Positions 30,341 to 40,677 of a DNA stretch of 64,000 nucleotides are shown piece after piece (the first letter of the stretch is position 1; each line of letters begins with the position of its first letter). The notes beneath the pieces are model-generated. The model worked only from the letters and a program-made list of their open reading frames with translations. It ran no database searches and was not told the DNA's origin. The stretch spans positions 1 to 64,000 of the forward strand of contig CAJUNH010000007.1 in NCBI GenBank assembly GCA_910587795.1, written 5' to 3'. The translations under genes and the position numbers were made by a program. The DNA comes from an uncultured Christensenellaceae bacterium. Lineage in GTDB: Bacteria > Bacillota > Clostridia > Christensenellales > CAG-314.

Positions 30341-33133
30341 ATGAAAGATCCATACGGCAGTTCTAACGCCCGCGCAGTTAAAAAGTTGGATAAAATTGCA
30401 AAATTAGTCGAGCGTAAGGAAGCTGATTATATAAATATGACGGACGAACAGCTGTCCGCGCAAACGCAAATTTTAAAGGACAGGTATGCTGCGGGCGAAA
30501 CTCTCGACCAGCTGCTGCCCGACGCCTACGCCGTCTGCCGCGAAGCAAGCAAACGCGTCTTGAATATGCGGCATTTTCATGTACAGATACTGGGCGGCAT
30601 TGCGCTTCATCAGGGGCGTATTGCGCAGCTTGCAACGGGCGAAGGTAAAACTTTGATGGAAACTTTACCTGCGTATCTTAACGCAATAGCGGGTAAGGGC
30701 GTGCATATTATCACCGTAAACGAATACCTTGCCACCCGCGACGCGGACTGGATGGGTAAAGTTTTCCGTTTTTTGGGCTTGACGGTAGGGGTTACTCTCA
30801 ACCAAATGACTGCCCGAGAAAAACAGCGGGCATATCTGTGCGATATTACTTACGGCACAAACAGCGAGTTTGGATTTGACTACCTGCGTGATAATATGTC
30901 TACAAGCCGCGCCGAATGCGTACAGCGCGGACTGAATTTTATAATAATAGACGAAGTGGACAGCATTTTGATAGACGAAGCGCGTACTCCGCTGATAATC
31001 TCCGGACCCAGCGGTAAATCCAGCGAAATGTACGTAGTTGCAAACAGGTTTGCCTGCACTTTGCAAAATTCCACAAACGTAGACAAAGAGGGTAAAACGG
31101 AAGATAAGGAAACAGAGCCTAACGGCGACTACGTTGTGGATTACAAGCAAAAGACGGTAAGACTTACCGATAAAGGTATCGGCAAGGCGGAACGATTTTT
31201 TAAGGTGGACAATCTGTCCTCTCCGGAAAATACCGAAATCAACCATTATATTAACAATGCTCTGCGCGCACATGCCATTATGCACCGCGACGACGATTAC
31301 ATTGTGGAAAAAGGCGAAGTGTATATTGTCGACTCATTTACGGGGCGCAAAATGGAAGGGCGAAGGTTCAGCAACGGTTTACACCAGGCAATAGAGGCAA
31401 AAGAACGCGTGCGCATAAAGCAGGAAGATAAGACGCTTGCTACCATAACTTATCAAAATTATTTCCGTTTGTACCACAAACTGAGCGGTATGACGGGTAC
31501 GGCAAAAACCGAGGAAAAGGAATTTAATACAGTCTACAATATAGACGTTGTGGCTATTCCCACAAATCTTCCTATGATCCGCGACGATAACCCCGATATG
31601 TTTTTTGCTACGCGGCAGTCTAAACTTAACGCGATAGTTAAGGAAATAAAGGAGCGTCACGAATACGGTCAGCCGATTTTGGTAGGCACTGTCACGGTAG
31701 AAAAGAGCGAGGAGCTGTCGGCAATGCTTACAAAGGAAAATATTCCGCATAACGTGCTTAACGCTAAGTTTCACCGCCGCGAGGCGGAAATAGTTGCGCA
31801 GGCGGGCAGATACGGCGCTGTTACTATCGCCACGAATATGGCGGGTCGCGGAACGGATATTTTGCTTGGCGGAAACCCGGAATTTATGGCAAAGCAGGAC
31901 ATGAAACGTCAGGGCTACGACGACGAACAAATAGAAGCCTCTACAAGCTTTGTTAAGGGGGACGATGAAACCGAACGCCTTAAACAGGTGTATGGCGAAC
32001 TTGTTGCAAAGCATAAAGAGGACACCGATAAGGAAAAGAAAAAGGTAATAGAAGTAGGCGGACTGTGCGTAATCGGTACGGAACGTCACGATTCCCGCCG
32101 TATAGACAATCAGCTGCGCGGACGTGCCGGACGTCAGGGCGACCCCGGATGCAGTATATTTTTTGTGTCTGCCGAGGATGATATGGTTCGTATTTTCGGC
32201 GGAGATATGATTCAGCGCGTAATGATGTTTATCAACGTCGACGACGGCAAACCCATAGAATTGCGCGTGGTTTCAAAATATATTGAATCCGCACAAAGAC
32301 GTATAGAGGGCTTGCATTTTTCCGGACGTAAAAACGTATTGCAGTACGACGACGTAAACAACCAACAGCGTAAAGCTATTTATAAAGAACGCGACCGCAT
32401 TTTGGATAACGCCACGGTACACGACGATATTTTAGCTATGACGGACGAATATGCCCGTCTTGCGCTTGCCGAAGCGTGTGACAGTAACGAAAACGTTAAC
32501 GAATGGAATTTTGAAAAAGTCAACAACAAACTGGCTGTTTATTTCGATTTGGAACAGCCTATTTTGCCCGAAGACGAAATTACTTCCGCCCGTCAGGCGT
32601 GCGACTTACTTGCGGAAAAATGCCGCGATTATTTAAATGCTCGTTTGGACGAACAGCCGGACGGCGACGAAGTATCGTTTGCCGAGGCGGAGCGTTTTGT
32701 TTTGCTGCGTACTATCGATAATATGTGGATGGACCACTTGGACGCTTTGGACGATTTGCGTCAGGGGGTGGGGTTGCAGGCTATCGGTCAGCACGACCCG
32801 TTAATGGTATACAAAAAGGAAGCGTTCGATTTGTTTGGTAAACTTAACGAAGGCATTAAGGTCCAAACAATCCGTATGCTTACGTTTGGACGTATACGCA
32901 AGGTACTTGCAAGCGCGGGCGGAAGCGACGGACCTATAAATCCCGAACGCACTTTAAACGGACCTTGTCCGTGCGGAAGCGGAAAAAAATATAAAAACTG
33001 CTGTTATGCTAAGGAACAGGCGCAAAATCAAACGGAAGAGGTGACTCCCGCTGCGGAGGACAAGCCTTTAACAAAGCAAGAAGAATATGCGTTGAAACGT
33101 GCTCAGCGTAAAGCAGAAAAAGGTAAAAAATAA
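30341..33133 (+). CDS. secA: Preprotein translocase motor SecA
   Basis: The 930-aa ATPase drives export through SecYEG. Features in order: Walker A ATGEGKT (about 98-104), DEVDSILIDEART (about 204-216, the DEAD-like motif), the preprotein cross-linking domain, MAGRGTDILLGGNPEF (about 502-517), RGRAGRQGDPG (about 590-600), and a C-terminal zinc-binding SEC-C tail PCPCGSGKKYKNCC (about 875-888). The tail is followed by a Lys-rich end. Length is typical. It belongs to the recD2-comF-secA-prfB run, all on the same strand with short gaps. Confidence 0.97.
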   Translation: MKDPYGSSNARAVKKLDKIAKLVERKEADYINMTDEQLSAQTQILKDRYAAGETLDQLLPDAYAVCREASKRVLNMRHFHVQILGGIALHQGRIAQLATGEGKTLMETLPAYLNAIAGKGVHIITVNEYLATRDADWMGKVFRFLGLTVGVTLNQMTAREKQRAYLCDITYGTNSEFGFDYLRDNMSTSRAECVQRGLNFIIIDEVDSILIDEARTPLIISGPSGKSSEMYVVANRFACTLQNSTNVDKEGKTEDKETEPNGDYVVDYKQKTVRLTDKGIGKAERFFKVDNLSSPENTEINHYINNALRAHAIMHRDDDYIVEKGEVYIVDSFTGRKMEGRRFSNGLHQAIEAKERVRIKQEDKTLATITYQNYFRLYHKLSGMTGTAKTEEKEFNTVYNIDVVAIPTNLPMIRDDNPDMFFATRQSKLNAIVKEIKERHEYGQPILVGTVTVEKSEELSAMLTKENIPHNVLNAKFHRREAEIVAQAGRYGAVTIATNMAGRGTDILLGGNPEFMAKQDMKRQGYDDEQIEASTSFVKGDDETERLKQVYGELVAKHKEDTDKEKKKVIEVGGLCVIGTERHDSRRIDNQLRGRAGRQGDPGCSIFFVSAEDDMVRIFGGDMIQRVMMFINVDDGKPIELRVVSKYIESAQRRIEGLHFSGRKNVLQYDDVNNQQRKAIYKERDRILDNATVHDDILAMTDEYARLALAEACDSNENVNEWNFEKVNNKLAVYFDLEQPILPEDEITSARQACDLLAEKCRDYLNARLDEQPDGDEVSFAEAERFVLLRTIDNMWMDHLDALDDLRQGVGLQAIGQHDPLMVYKKEAFDLFGKLNEGIKVQTIRMLTFGRIRKVLASAGGSDGPINPERTLNGPCPCGSGKKYKNCCYAKEQAQNQTEEVTPAAEDKPLTKQEEYALKRAQRKAEKGKK

Positions 33134-33142
33134 TAAACTGTT

Positions 33143-34237
33143 ATGATTCAAATTGACGAACTGAAACAAAATATACGAGAAATGACTTTTAAGCTGCGTG
33201 GCGTAGGCGAAAGCTTAAATTTGCCTAAGCTTACGGCGGAGTTAGAGGAACTTAACGCTTTGCAGCATAAAGCCGATTTTTGGAACGACGTTAAAAATGC
33301 TCAGCAGGTAAGTCAGCGTGCAAAAAACATCGAGGATAAAATAAGCGGTTACAATAAGCTTAGCAAGCGATTGGACGACGTTACGGATCTTTTGGATATG
33401 TGCGGCGACGACGAGGCAATGCTGACGGAAACCGCGGACGAAGTGTCGGCTATTTCGCAAGAAGTAAACGAATTGCACATTGCAACGCTGCTGTCGGGCA
33501 AATACGACGTTAATAACGCTATTTTAACTCTCCATGCGGGCGCAGGCGGCACCGAGGCGCAGGACTGGGTGCAAATGCTTTACCGAATGTATACCCGCTA
33601 TGCCGAGCGCAGAGGCTACAAAATCGACGTGTTGGATTATCTTGACGGAGAAGAGGCGGGGATTAAGTCGGTTACTTTTCAGGTAAACGGCGCAAACGCT
33701 TACGGATATTTAAAGGCGGAAAAGGGCGTGCACCGTTTGGTGCGGATTTCGCCTTTCGATTCGGCAAAGCGGCGTCACACAAGCTTTGCTTCGTTGGAGG
33801 TTATGCCCGAACTTCCGCAGGATAATGATATCGTAATAGACGATAAGGACTTAAAGATTGACACTTTCCGCAGCAGCGGCGCGGGCGGACAGCATATTAA
33901 TAAAACGGAGTCCGCAATCCGTATAACGCATATTCCTACGGGCATAGTGGTATCCTGTCAAACGCAGCGCAGCCAAATGCAAAACCGCGATCAGGCAATG
34001 GCTATGCTACGCAGTAAATTAGCGGAACTTAAAGAACGCGAACAGATGGAAGAAGCGGCGTCTATTAAGGGCGAGGTAAAAAAGATAGAATGGGGCAGTC
34101 AAATCCGCAGTTACGTTTTTTGCCCTTATACTCTTGTAAAAGACCATCGCACCAACTTTGAAAACGCTAATATCGGCGACGTTATGGACGGTAATATTCA
34201 GCCGTTTATAGAAGACTATTTGTCTAAGGCATTTTAA
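33143..34237 (+). CDS. prfB: Peptide chain release factor 2
   Basis: The 364-aa protein recognises UGA and UAA stops. It has the RF2 SPF motif (VRISPFDS, about 207-214) rather than the RF1 PxT, and the catalytic GGQ loop (SGAGGQHINKTESAI, about 243-257). Most prfB genes need a +1 frameshift at an early in-frame UGA. Here the frame is continuous from ATG 33143 and no CUUUGA-type slip site is present in the first 40 codons, so this gene lacks that autoregulation. It is nine bases after secA, and a terminator follows. Confidence 0.95.
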   Translation: MIQIDELKQNIREMTFKLRGVGESLNLPKLTAELEELNALQHKADFWNDVKNAQQVSQRAKNIEDKISGYNKLSKRLDDVTDLLDMCGDDEAMLTETADEVSAISQEVNELHIATLLSGKYDVNNAILTLHAGAGGTEAQDWVQMLYRMYTRYAERRGYKIDVLDYLDGEEAGIKSVTFQVNGANAYGYLKAEKGVHRLVRISPFDSAKRRHTSFASLEVMPELPQDNDIVIDDKDLKIDTFRSSGAGGQHINKTESAIRITHIPTGIVVSCQTQRSQMQNRDQAMAMLRSKLAELKEREQMEEAASIKGEVKKIEWGSQIRSYVFCPYTLVKDHRTNFENANIGDVMDGNIQPFIEDYLSKAF

Positions 34238-34264
34238 TATTTTTTTTATTATTTAATTGACAGG

Positions 34265-34300
34265 CGCACGGAAAGCATTGGCTTTTCCGTGCGTTTTCCG
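34265..34300 (+). terminator. Rho-independent terminator after prfB
   Basis: CGCACGGAAA (34265-34274) pairs with TTTTCCGTGCG (34283-34293), followed by TTTT. Confidence 0.8.
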
Positions 34301-34470
34301 TTATATATTTATTGTAAAATATCAGTCTAAAATATAATCTTGCCGCGCCGTCTTTTGTAACAAATAAATAGCATATTTGTAAACGTTTAAGATTCGGTTG
34401 CAATTTTGCCGAAAAAAATGATGTTTTTTAACTTAAAATTAAAAAAAAATAAAAATTTTTAAAACAAGTA

Positions 34471-34499
34471 TTGACATTTGGATATAATTGCGTTACAAT
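34471..34499 (+). promoter_or_regulatory. Sigma-A promoter for hsp20
   Basis: TTGACA (34471-34476) and TACAAT (34494-34499) with a 17-base spacer. The CIRCE-like operator begins two bases after the -10 box. Confidence 0.85.
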
Positions 34500-34500
34500 A

Positions 34501-34527
34501 TTAGCAGTCAATGAGCAACAGTGCTAA
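34501..34527 (+). promoter_or_regulatory. CIRCE-like HrcA operator
   Basis: TTAGCAGTC, nine bases, then CAGTGCTAA. The consensus is TTAGCACTC-N9-GAGTGCTAA; each half differs at one position. It overlaps the transcription start of hsp20, where HrcA would block initiation. Confidence 0.7.
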
Positions 34528-34638
34528 CAAACAAAATAATAGATTGCTAAAAACTGATATTTTTAACGCTTTATTAAGATGTTTTAGTATACAAAGGCTG
34601 TCCGTTGATAATAATTAATAAAAAAGGAGATAACAATT

Positions 34639-35040
34639 ATGAAAAACTATATTACAACACGCAGAAACAGCGATTTATTCGACGACGCATTCGAAAGCTT
34701 TTTCCGTCCTTTTTATATGGAGCAGGAAAGTACGTTTATGAAAACGGATATCAGCCAAACGGACAAGGACTATATTATGGAAGTAGAAATGCCCGGTTTT
34801 GACAAAAAAGATATCGAGCTTAAATTTGAAAGCGGCTACGTTACCATTTCCGCCAAAAAGCAAGCGGACGGCGAAACGAAATATATTCGCAGAGAACGCG
34901 CGGTATCTTGCTCGCGCAGTTACTATATGGGCGACGTAGACGAAAAACAAATCAAGGCTAAGTACGAGCATGGTGTTTTAACCGTTACGATTCCTAAGGA
35001 AAAACCCGAACAGGCTAAGCATTCCATCGTTATCGATTAG
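34639..35040 (+). CDS. Small heat shock protein (Hsp20/alpha-crystallin)
   Basis: A 133-aa ATP-independent chaperone that holds unfolding proteins. The alpha-crystallin domain spans about 35-125, with KTDISQTDKDYIMEVEMPGF opening it and the GVLTVTIPK motif (the A-x-x-x-n-GvL signature) near its end, closed by a C-terminal IVI segment. The start is ATG 34639 after AAAAAGGAGATA. Regulation is suggested by the promoter and CIRCE-like site upstream. Confidence 0.95.
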   Translation: MKNYITTRRNSDLFDDAFESFFRPFYMEQESTFMKTDISQTDKDYIMEVEMPGFDKKDIELKFESGYVTISAKKQADGETKYIRRERAVSCSRSYYMGDVDEKQIKAKYEHGVLTVTIPKEKPEQAKHSIVID

Positions 35041-35739
35041 CCGCAGTGTACTTGACATGTAGTTTTAGTTAAGCTTTGTGTGCATATAATTAATTATATC
35101 GCATCACGAATAAAATTTACAAAAAACAACGCAACGGCTTTTATATGTGATACGAGGTAGTTAAAGCCGAAACAATTCGGTTAAACCCTGTTAATTGCTT
35201 AATTCGTACACAAAATTGCATTTAAACAAAATTATTTAATTTTGATACGGTTTAATTAAACACAGTTGAGTTTCGGTCAATCTTATTAATCATCTGGTTA
35301 ATATAATTTTGACGCTGCTAACTAATAAACGCGATGCAAACCGTATTCAAAAAATTCAGCGCCGATAATTTTGGTAATAAATATTTTATAAGCGGTTGAT
35401 ATGCGCACAAAATCATAATGCCGATAAAAATAAAAAAAGTCTTTCTCTTGCGTATAGAGAAGGATTTTTTTTATTAAACAGAAAAAAACGGATAATTTTA
35501 TAGTTTAATATTTATGTTTCACTTTATCTAAACTGCATTAAATATACGTTTGCATACTTTTAATGGATTTATTGATTTTTCGGTCTAAGAAGTTTAAATA
35601 ATCTTTCAAGTCTGCTTAAAGCAACGAAAAGTATACTTTAAAAACGTTACCGAATATTGCAATTTTAGCTGTAACTGTGTACAATAATAGTAAGGTGACA
35701 AGCTTAGTAATACAATAATAAATGTTTTAAGGGGCAACT
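35041..35739. other. Non-coding gap before the RND transporter
   Basis: About 700 AT-rich bases with no supported gene. A terminator-like hairpin lies at 35432-35473 (GTCTTTCTCT against AGAGAAGGAT, with A and T runs), and a possible -10 TACAAT near 35680 for the downstream gene. Confidence 0.6.
35432..35473. terminator. Terminator-like hairpin
   Basis: A ten-base stem with one wobble pair and flanking A/T runs, around a seven-base loop. It could end transcription on either strand; it lies about 400 bases after hsp20. Confidence 0.5.
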
Positions 35740-38700
35740 ATGAATTCTCTAATTAAAACAACGATCAAAAGACCCGTAGCTATCTGCGTTTTGGTAGTTA
35801 TCTTGCTGGCTGTCGGTGTGCTGTCGACTTTGGATATGTCGACAAATCTTCTGCCAAATATCAATATGCCTATGGTAGGTATTACTGCTATTTATCCGGG
35901 CGCGGGCGCAAGCAGTGTTCAGGCAGACGTAACGGATAAATTGGAAAACGTTCTAAAAACCATTCCCGGCGTTACGGAACTAGACGCTCGATCTTACGAT
36001 AACGTGTCGGTATGCGTGCTGACTTTTGATTACGGCACGGATATAGACAAAAAAATCGACGACATCGAAGACGTGTTTAAAACCGTAACGTTACCGCAAG
36101 GCTGTAACGAACCGACTTTTACAAAAATAGATATGAACGGCACGGCTGCGGCTACTATATCCGTTTACAATAACGAGGGCGATGTGGAACTGCTTGCCGA
36201 CGACGTAGACGTTCTTGCTACAAAGCTGCGCGCAATCGAGGGCGTAGGTTCGGTAAAGGTTATGGGACGTCCTACAAAGCAGATACAGATAACCTCGCTG
36301 CAAGGTTTGGATATAACCGCGCTTGCCGTTGTGCAGGCGTTATCGCAGGAAAATTTAGATTTGCCCCTAGGCACTATTTTACAAAACGGCGCGGTTGTGT
36401 CTGTGCGTAACGCCAGCGACGCTACAAGTATGCTGCAGATAATGCAACTGCCCGTAACAATGGATTTGGGTACAGGCGTGTTGGGCAGTTTGTATTCTTT
36501 AAAAACAGCGGTAAGCAAATACGCAACTTGTACGTTGGACGAATTTAACGATTATGTTAACAAAGCGCTGGATGCCCGTAGAGTTATAGAAGAAATCGAG
36601 GGTAAAACTTCTGCCGAGTTGGAGGAACAGCAGAATAACCTTGCAAGTATCAAGTCGCTTATGGCTCTTGTCAGGCAAAACAGCAGTCAAAGTTTGCGGC
36701 TTATGTGGCACACAATAGAAACAAACCTTGTACATAACGAGGAATTTATAAATATGAGCGACGACGACTTGCGCGCTTTGGCGGATAACGGCAATACAGG
36801 CTTGTCGTACGACGTGTTAAAGTGGCTGCAGGACGGTGCGAAAGACGGCACGTTAAAAGACGATTGGTTTAAATTGGTCACTTTCCGCGAATGTATGGAA
36901 AACGCGGGCGGCGAAAACTTTAACGGCGACGATATAACCTACGATCATTTTGCTAATCTTTTTCAAAACGGGGGCAGCGTAGAGTACGCCGTCGAGGGAA
37001 ACCCCGCGCAGCTGCAAACCGACGTTTATGAAGGCTTGGATTTGCTGCACTCCGCCTTTGACCACGGGCAATGCGGCGCGGACTGCGACCGAGACGTCTT
37101 TACGCACGGCGAAGCGGCAGACGTGTGCGAATTTGCCGATTCCGTAAATACCGTTGCGTATCAGCAGATAATCGACGCTGTAAAGGAGGCGGAGAAAAAT
37201 CCAAGCGAAGCAACCGACCCGATAATTACCGACGAACTGTTTGCGGCACTGTTTGTAAATTCCGCTCAAGGCGACGAATTTGCGGCGTTAATGTCTCCGC
37301 AGGTAATACACGTTATACGTTTGGACAACTTTAATGCCGAAGCCGACGGAAAGGAAAGCATAGTTGCCGTACTTACGGAAGTAAAAAAGGCGCACGTGGA
37401 TAGCTACGGTAACGCGGTTTACAAAAACGGCAAAACGGTAACGTTTGACGAAGATAACAATGCAGTCGTAATAATAAACGGAAAAAATTATAAAATCAAC
37501 GGTTTCGGCAGGATTACAGACAGTGACGGAAACCTTGCGGACGAAAACGGTAATTTGCTTACTGTTACCGACGGACAAAAGGAAAGCAATTACTATACGT
37601 ACGGTAATTACCGCGTGTTCGACGATGCAGAATTGCTGTCGCTTTATAGCCGTTTAAGTTTGGACGAGGATACGTTCGGTATTGCGTTAACCGACGACGT
37701 GGCGCGCTTTGTACGTATTACTGAGTTTGAGGAAAACGCATCCACGCTGATTGTCCCCGTCGCTTACGTAGGCAAGGTGCAATCGATTACCGCTTACGAC
37801 GCATATTCGCTGTATAACGGCAAGCCTGCCGTAACGTTGGAAGTTTACGCCGTTGCCGACGCCAACACAACCGCGGTAGTAAATGCGGTTAAGGCGGCAA
37901 TGGGGCAAGCAGAGCTAAAAGGCGAAATGAAGCTTTTAGACGACAAGGCGGAGTTTATCAACGACAGTATAATGAACGTACTCACGTCCATAATCATAGG
38001 CGGAGTACTGGCAATTTTGGTAATTTATCTGTTTGTGGGTAAAATCCGTTCGTCGCTGGTAGTGTCCATTACTATGCCGTTATCGGTGCTGGCTGCACTT
38101 TTGGGATTGTGGGCAATGGGCATATCCTTAAATATGGTTTCGCTGGGCGGTCTTGCCGTTGGAATAGGTATGTTGGTAGATAACAGCATAGTGGTACTTG
38201 AAAGCATTACAAAACGCCGCGATAGAGGCGAAAGCGTGTTTGACAGCTGTCTTAACGGCACAAGGGAAGTGGCGGGATCTCTGCTTGCTTCCACGCTTAC
38301 GAATATATGCGTATTTTTCCCCATTTTGTTTGCGCAGGGTCTTACCAGAGAAATATTTTACGATTTGGTATGGGCGGTATTGTTTTCCATAGTGATGTCG
38401 TTAATTGTGGCGGTTACGGTAATCCCGTCGCTGTATCACCTTGTATACGCACATTCGCCCCGTCCGCGTTACCGTAAAGATAAAAACGGCAATAAGGTGC
38501 TGACAGGCACGTTTGAGGACGGCGAACCTCGCGGCAAAACCAAACCTCTATATGACGAAAGTGCGGTGACTGCGGATAACGCGAAAAAAGTTTCATCCGT
38601 TGAAACCGAGGATAAAACCGTACCTGCGGTTGCTGCCGACTGCGCTCCGAATAAAGAGGGTAAACAAAGAAAAAACAATAAAAAAGTCAAAAAGCCCGTC

Positions 38701-40458
38701 GACAGAGCGGAGCGCAAACGCAGTATTCTTTACCGTATGGAAAACGGCTACGGCGCGTTGTTAACCAAAGTTTTAAGCAGACGTATACTTGTGTGCGTGC
38801 TTGCATTGGTAATTTTCGGCGCAAGCGTAGGGCTTGTGTTTACTACGGGTACGGACTTTTTGCCCAGCGTGGACAAAGGGGTAATAGAGGTTAATTTGCG
38901 TTTTAACGGAGCGGCGACGCTGGAAGAAGCGGATAGGGCTACCGCAGCCGCGGCTGCTGCGATAACGGAAGAATATACCGACGGCGAAGACAGCAAGTTG
39001 GAGTACGTTTCGTACACGGTAGGCAAGCAGGGTATGCTGCCGCTAAACGTTACGGGCGTAATAAGGATAAAAACGGATTTAAGTAAACTTGATACAAAAA
39101 AGACGGTTAACGATATCCGTCAACTGTTAAAAACAAAGAAAATTGCGGCAACCAACATTACCGTTGCGGAAATAGACGGAGTGGTAGCCGAACTTACCGG
39201 CGAAATGGCGGGACAGTCGGTAACGCTTTTGGCGGACAATATGGAAAGCCTTGCCGCTGCCGCAAGCGCAATAGCGGAAAGACTGCAAGATGTGGACGGA
39301 ATAGCTTCGGTTACGGATAACACTCCTCAGGAAAACGACGAAATATCTTTGGTTTTTGACAAGGACGAATGCGCACGCCGCGGCGTAGACTACCAAAACG
39401 CAGTTTTGATGCTGCGAGTGGGTATGTCGGGGTATACCGCTGCAACCGTTACGGTAGATAACGAAAGCAGAGCGGTAAACGTGATATTCGACGACATAAC
39501 GAAGGATACTATCGAACAACTGCTAAACGTGGCGGTAGGGTTCGATGATGACGGCGCGATTAAAATTGCCGATGTACTTAAACGTACGGAGGACGGCGAA
39601 TTGTATTCGGTAAACAAAGCCGCTGCAAATATCAATAAACTGAACGGAAAATTTGTTACCACAATCGACATAGAAAGTTACAATGTGGATATGGGTACCG
39701 TATCGAGCCGTACGGAAAAGGTTGTTAATGAAGTGCTTGCAGATTATCCCGACGTAGTTTATCAGGAAGGCGGTGTGGCGCATTATTTAAGCGACGCAAT
39801 GGCCGGACTCGTTATTTCGCTTATTGCCGCATTTCTTCTGTTGTACGGTGTAATGGCTTGTCAGTTCGAGTCGCTTATTAAGCCGCTGATAGTAATAGCG
39901 TCTATTCCGTTTAGCTTTACGGGCGGTTTTTTGGCTTTGGTAATTAGCGGAACGACGCTCAACGTCGTGTCGTTTGTGGGCATAATAATGCTCATGGGCG
40001 TAATAGTAAACGGTGCGATTGTTATGATTGACAAAATCGACCAACTGATTAAAGAAGGAAAAACTCCCATAGAGGCGGTAACAGAGGGCTGTAAATCACG
40101 TTTGCGCCCCATATTGATGACGACGCTCACCACAATTCTTGCGCTGATTCCCCTTGCGTTGGGCTTGGGGCGCGGCGGCGAATTAATGCAGCCTATGGGC
40201 ATAGTAGTTATAGGCGGGCTGCTGTTGGGAACGCTTGTAACGTTAGTGCTGATTCCGTGTTTTTATTGCATTGTAAAACGCGTAAAATTTGCACCAGTCG
40301 AAAAGAACGGTCCAAATGGCGGAAGCGGAACGGCGGAATTGCCTGACAATAACGGAACGGATTCGGCGTCCGGTATGTCCGTATCGGCTGACGGCAGCGC
40401 GGTTACGACTACGGACGTAAGCGCGGAGGAAACAGTGCAGGACGGACTGCTCTCATAA
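35740..40458 (+). CDS. RND-family efflux transporter, unusually long
   Basis: The 1572-aa protein is a resistance-nodulation-division permease, which exports compounds using the proton gradient. It has the two repeated halves: a helix near the N-terminus (about 13-32), a first cluster of five helices (about 748-920) containing GGLAVGIGMLVDNSIVVLES (about 803-822, with the conserved Asp), and the second half from about 1013 with its own cluster (about 1352-1505, GIIMLMGVIVNGAIVMIDKI). Typical members are about 1030 aa. Here about 350-400 extra residues sit in the first extracytoplasmic loop (from about 255 on), plus a basic cytoplasmic linker (about 930-1000). No adaptor or outer-membrane gene is near, as expected in a Gram-positive. 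Confidence 0.88.
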   Translation: MNSLIKTTIKRPVAICVLVVILLAVGVLSTLDMSTNLLPNINMPMVGITAIYPGAGASSVQADVTDKLENVLKTIPGVTELDARSYDNVSVCVLTFDYGTDIDKKIDDIEDVFKTVTLPQGCNEPTFTKIDMNGTAAATISVYNNEGDVELLADDVDVLATKLRAIEGVGSVKVMGRPTKQIQITSLQGLDITALAVVQALSQENLDLPLGTILQNGAVVSVRNASDATSMLQIMQLPVTMDLGTGVLGSLYSLKTAVSKYATCTLDEFNDYVNKALDARRVIEEIEGKTSAELEEQQNNLASIKSLMALVRQNSSQSLRLMWHTIETNLVHNEEFINMSDDDLRALADNGNTGLSYDVLKWLQDGAKDGTLKDDWFKLVTFRECMENAGGENFNGDDITYDHFANLFQNGGSVEYAVEGNPAQLQTDVYEGLDLLHSAFDHGQCGADCDRDVFTHGEAADVCEFADSVNTVAYQQIIDAVKEAEKNPSEATDPIITDELFAALFVNSAQGDEFAALMSPQVIHVIRLDNFNAEADGKESIVAVLTEVKKAHVDSYGNAVYKNGKTVTFDEDNNAVVIINGKNYKINGFGRITDSDGNLADENGNLLTVTDGQKESNYYTYGNYRVFDDAELLSLYSRLSLDEDTFGIALTDDVARFVRITEFEENASTLIVPVAYVGKVQSITAYDAYSLYNGKPAVTLEVYAVADANTTAVVNAVKAAMGQAELKGEMKLLDDKAEFINDSIMNVLTSIIIGGVLAILVIYLFVGKIRSSLVVSITMPLSVLAALLGLWAMGISLNMVSLGGLAVGIGMLVDNSIVVLESITKRRDRGESVFDSCLNGTREVAGSLLASTLTNICVFFPILFAQGLTREIFYDLVWAVLFSIVMSLIVAVTVIPSLYHLVYAHSPRPRYRKDKNGNKVLTGTFEDGEPRGKTKPLYDESAVTADNAKKVSSVETEDKTVPAVAADCAPNKEGKQRKNNKKVKKPVDRAERKRSILYRMENGYGALLTKVLSRRILVCVLALVIFGASVGLVFTTGTDFLPSVDKGVIEVNLRFNGAATLEEADRATAAAAAAITEEYTDGEDSKLEYVSYTVGKQGMLPLNVTGVIRIKTDLSKLDTKKTVNDIRQLLKTKKIAATNITVAEIDGVVAELTGEMAGQSVTLLADNMESLAAAASAIAERLQDVDGIASVTDNTPQENDEISLVFDKDECARRGVDYQNAVLMLRVGMSGYTAATVTVDNESRAVNVIFDDITKDTIEQLLNVAVGFDDDGAIKIADVLKRTEDGELYSVNKAAANINKLNGKFVTTIDIESYNVDMGTVSSRTEKVVNEVLADYPDVVYQEGGVAHYLSDAMAGLVISLIAAFLLLYGVMACQFESLIKPLIVIASIPFSFTGGFLALVISGTTLNVVSFVGIIMLMGVIVNGAIVMIDKIDQLIKEGKTPIEAVTEGCKSRLRPILMTTLTTILALIPLALGLGRGGELMQPMGIVVIGGLLLGTLVTLVLIPCFYCIVKRVKFAPVEKNGPNGGSGTAELPDNNGTDSASGMSVSADGSAVTTTDVSAEETVQDGLLS

Positions 40459-40468
40459 TTGTAAAAAG

Positions 40469-40502
40469 AATTGCGGCGTTATAAGCCGCAATTTTTTTTT
40501 CT
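40469..40502 (+). terminator. Rho-independent terminator after RND gene
   Basis: AATTGCGGC (40469-40477) pairs with GCCGCAATT (40485-40493), followed by a T-run to 40500. Confidence 0.9.
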
Positions 40503-40511
40503 TATAAAGTA

Positions 40512-40540
40512 TTGAAATTGTAATAAATATGTTGTATACT
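40512..40540 (+). promoter_or_regulatory. Sigma-A promoter for GH13 gene
   Basis: TTGAAA (40512-40517), 17 bases, TATACT (40535-40540). The gene starts at 40678, leaving a leader of about 130 bases. Confidence 0.65.
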
Positions 40541-40677
40541 AAATAATCGCGACGGATTTTTTGCTTTAAACGTGTTTTAGATACGGATTTGAAAGCATAA
40601 CCGTACGGAAATGTGCCGATATTTTACGGGTTCTAATTTTCTACGGATATACGTCAGCATTATTAAGAGGTGTATTT

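Larger units (their letters stand above)
34238..34638. other. prfB terminator and hsp20 regulatory region
   Basis: About 400 bases with no gene: a terminator (34265-34300), AT-rich sequence, then the hsp20 promoter and CIRCE-like operator. The untranslated leader of hsp20 is about 130 bases. Confidence 0.7.
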
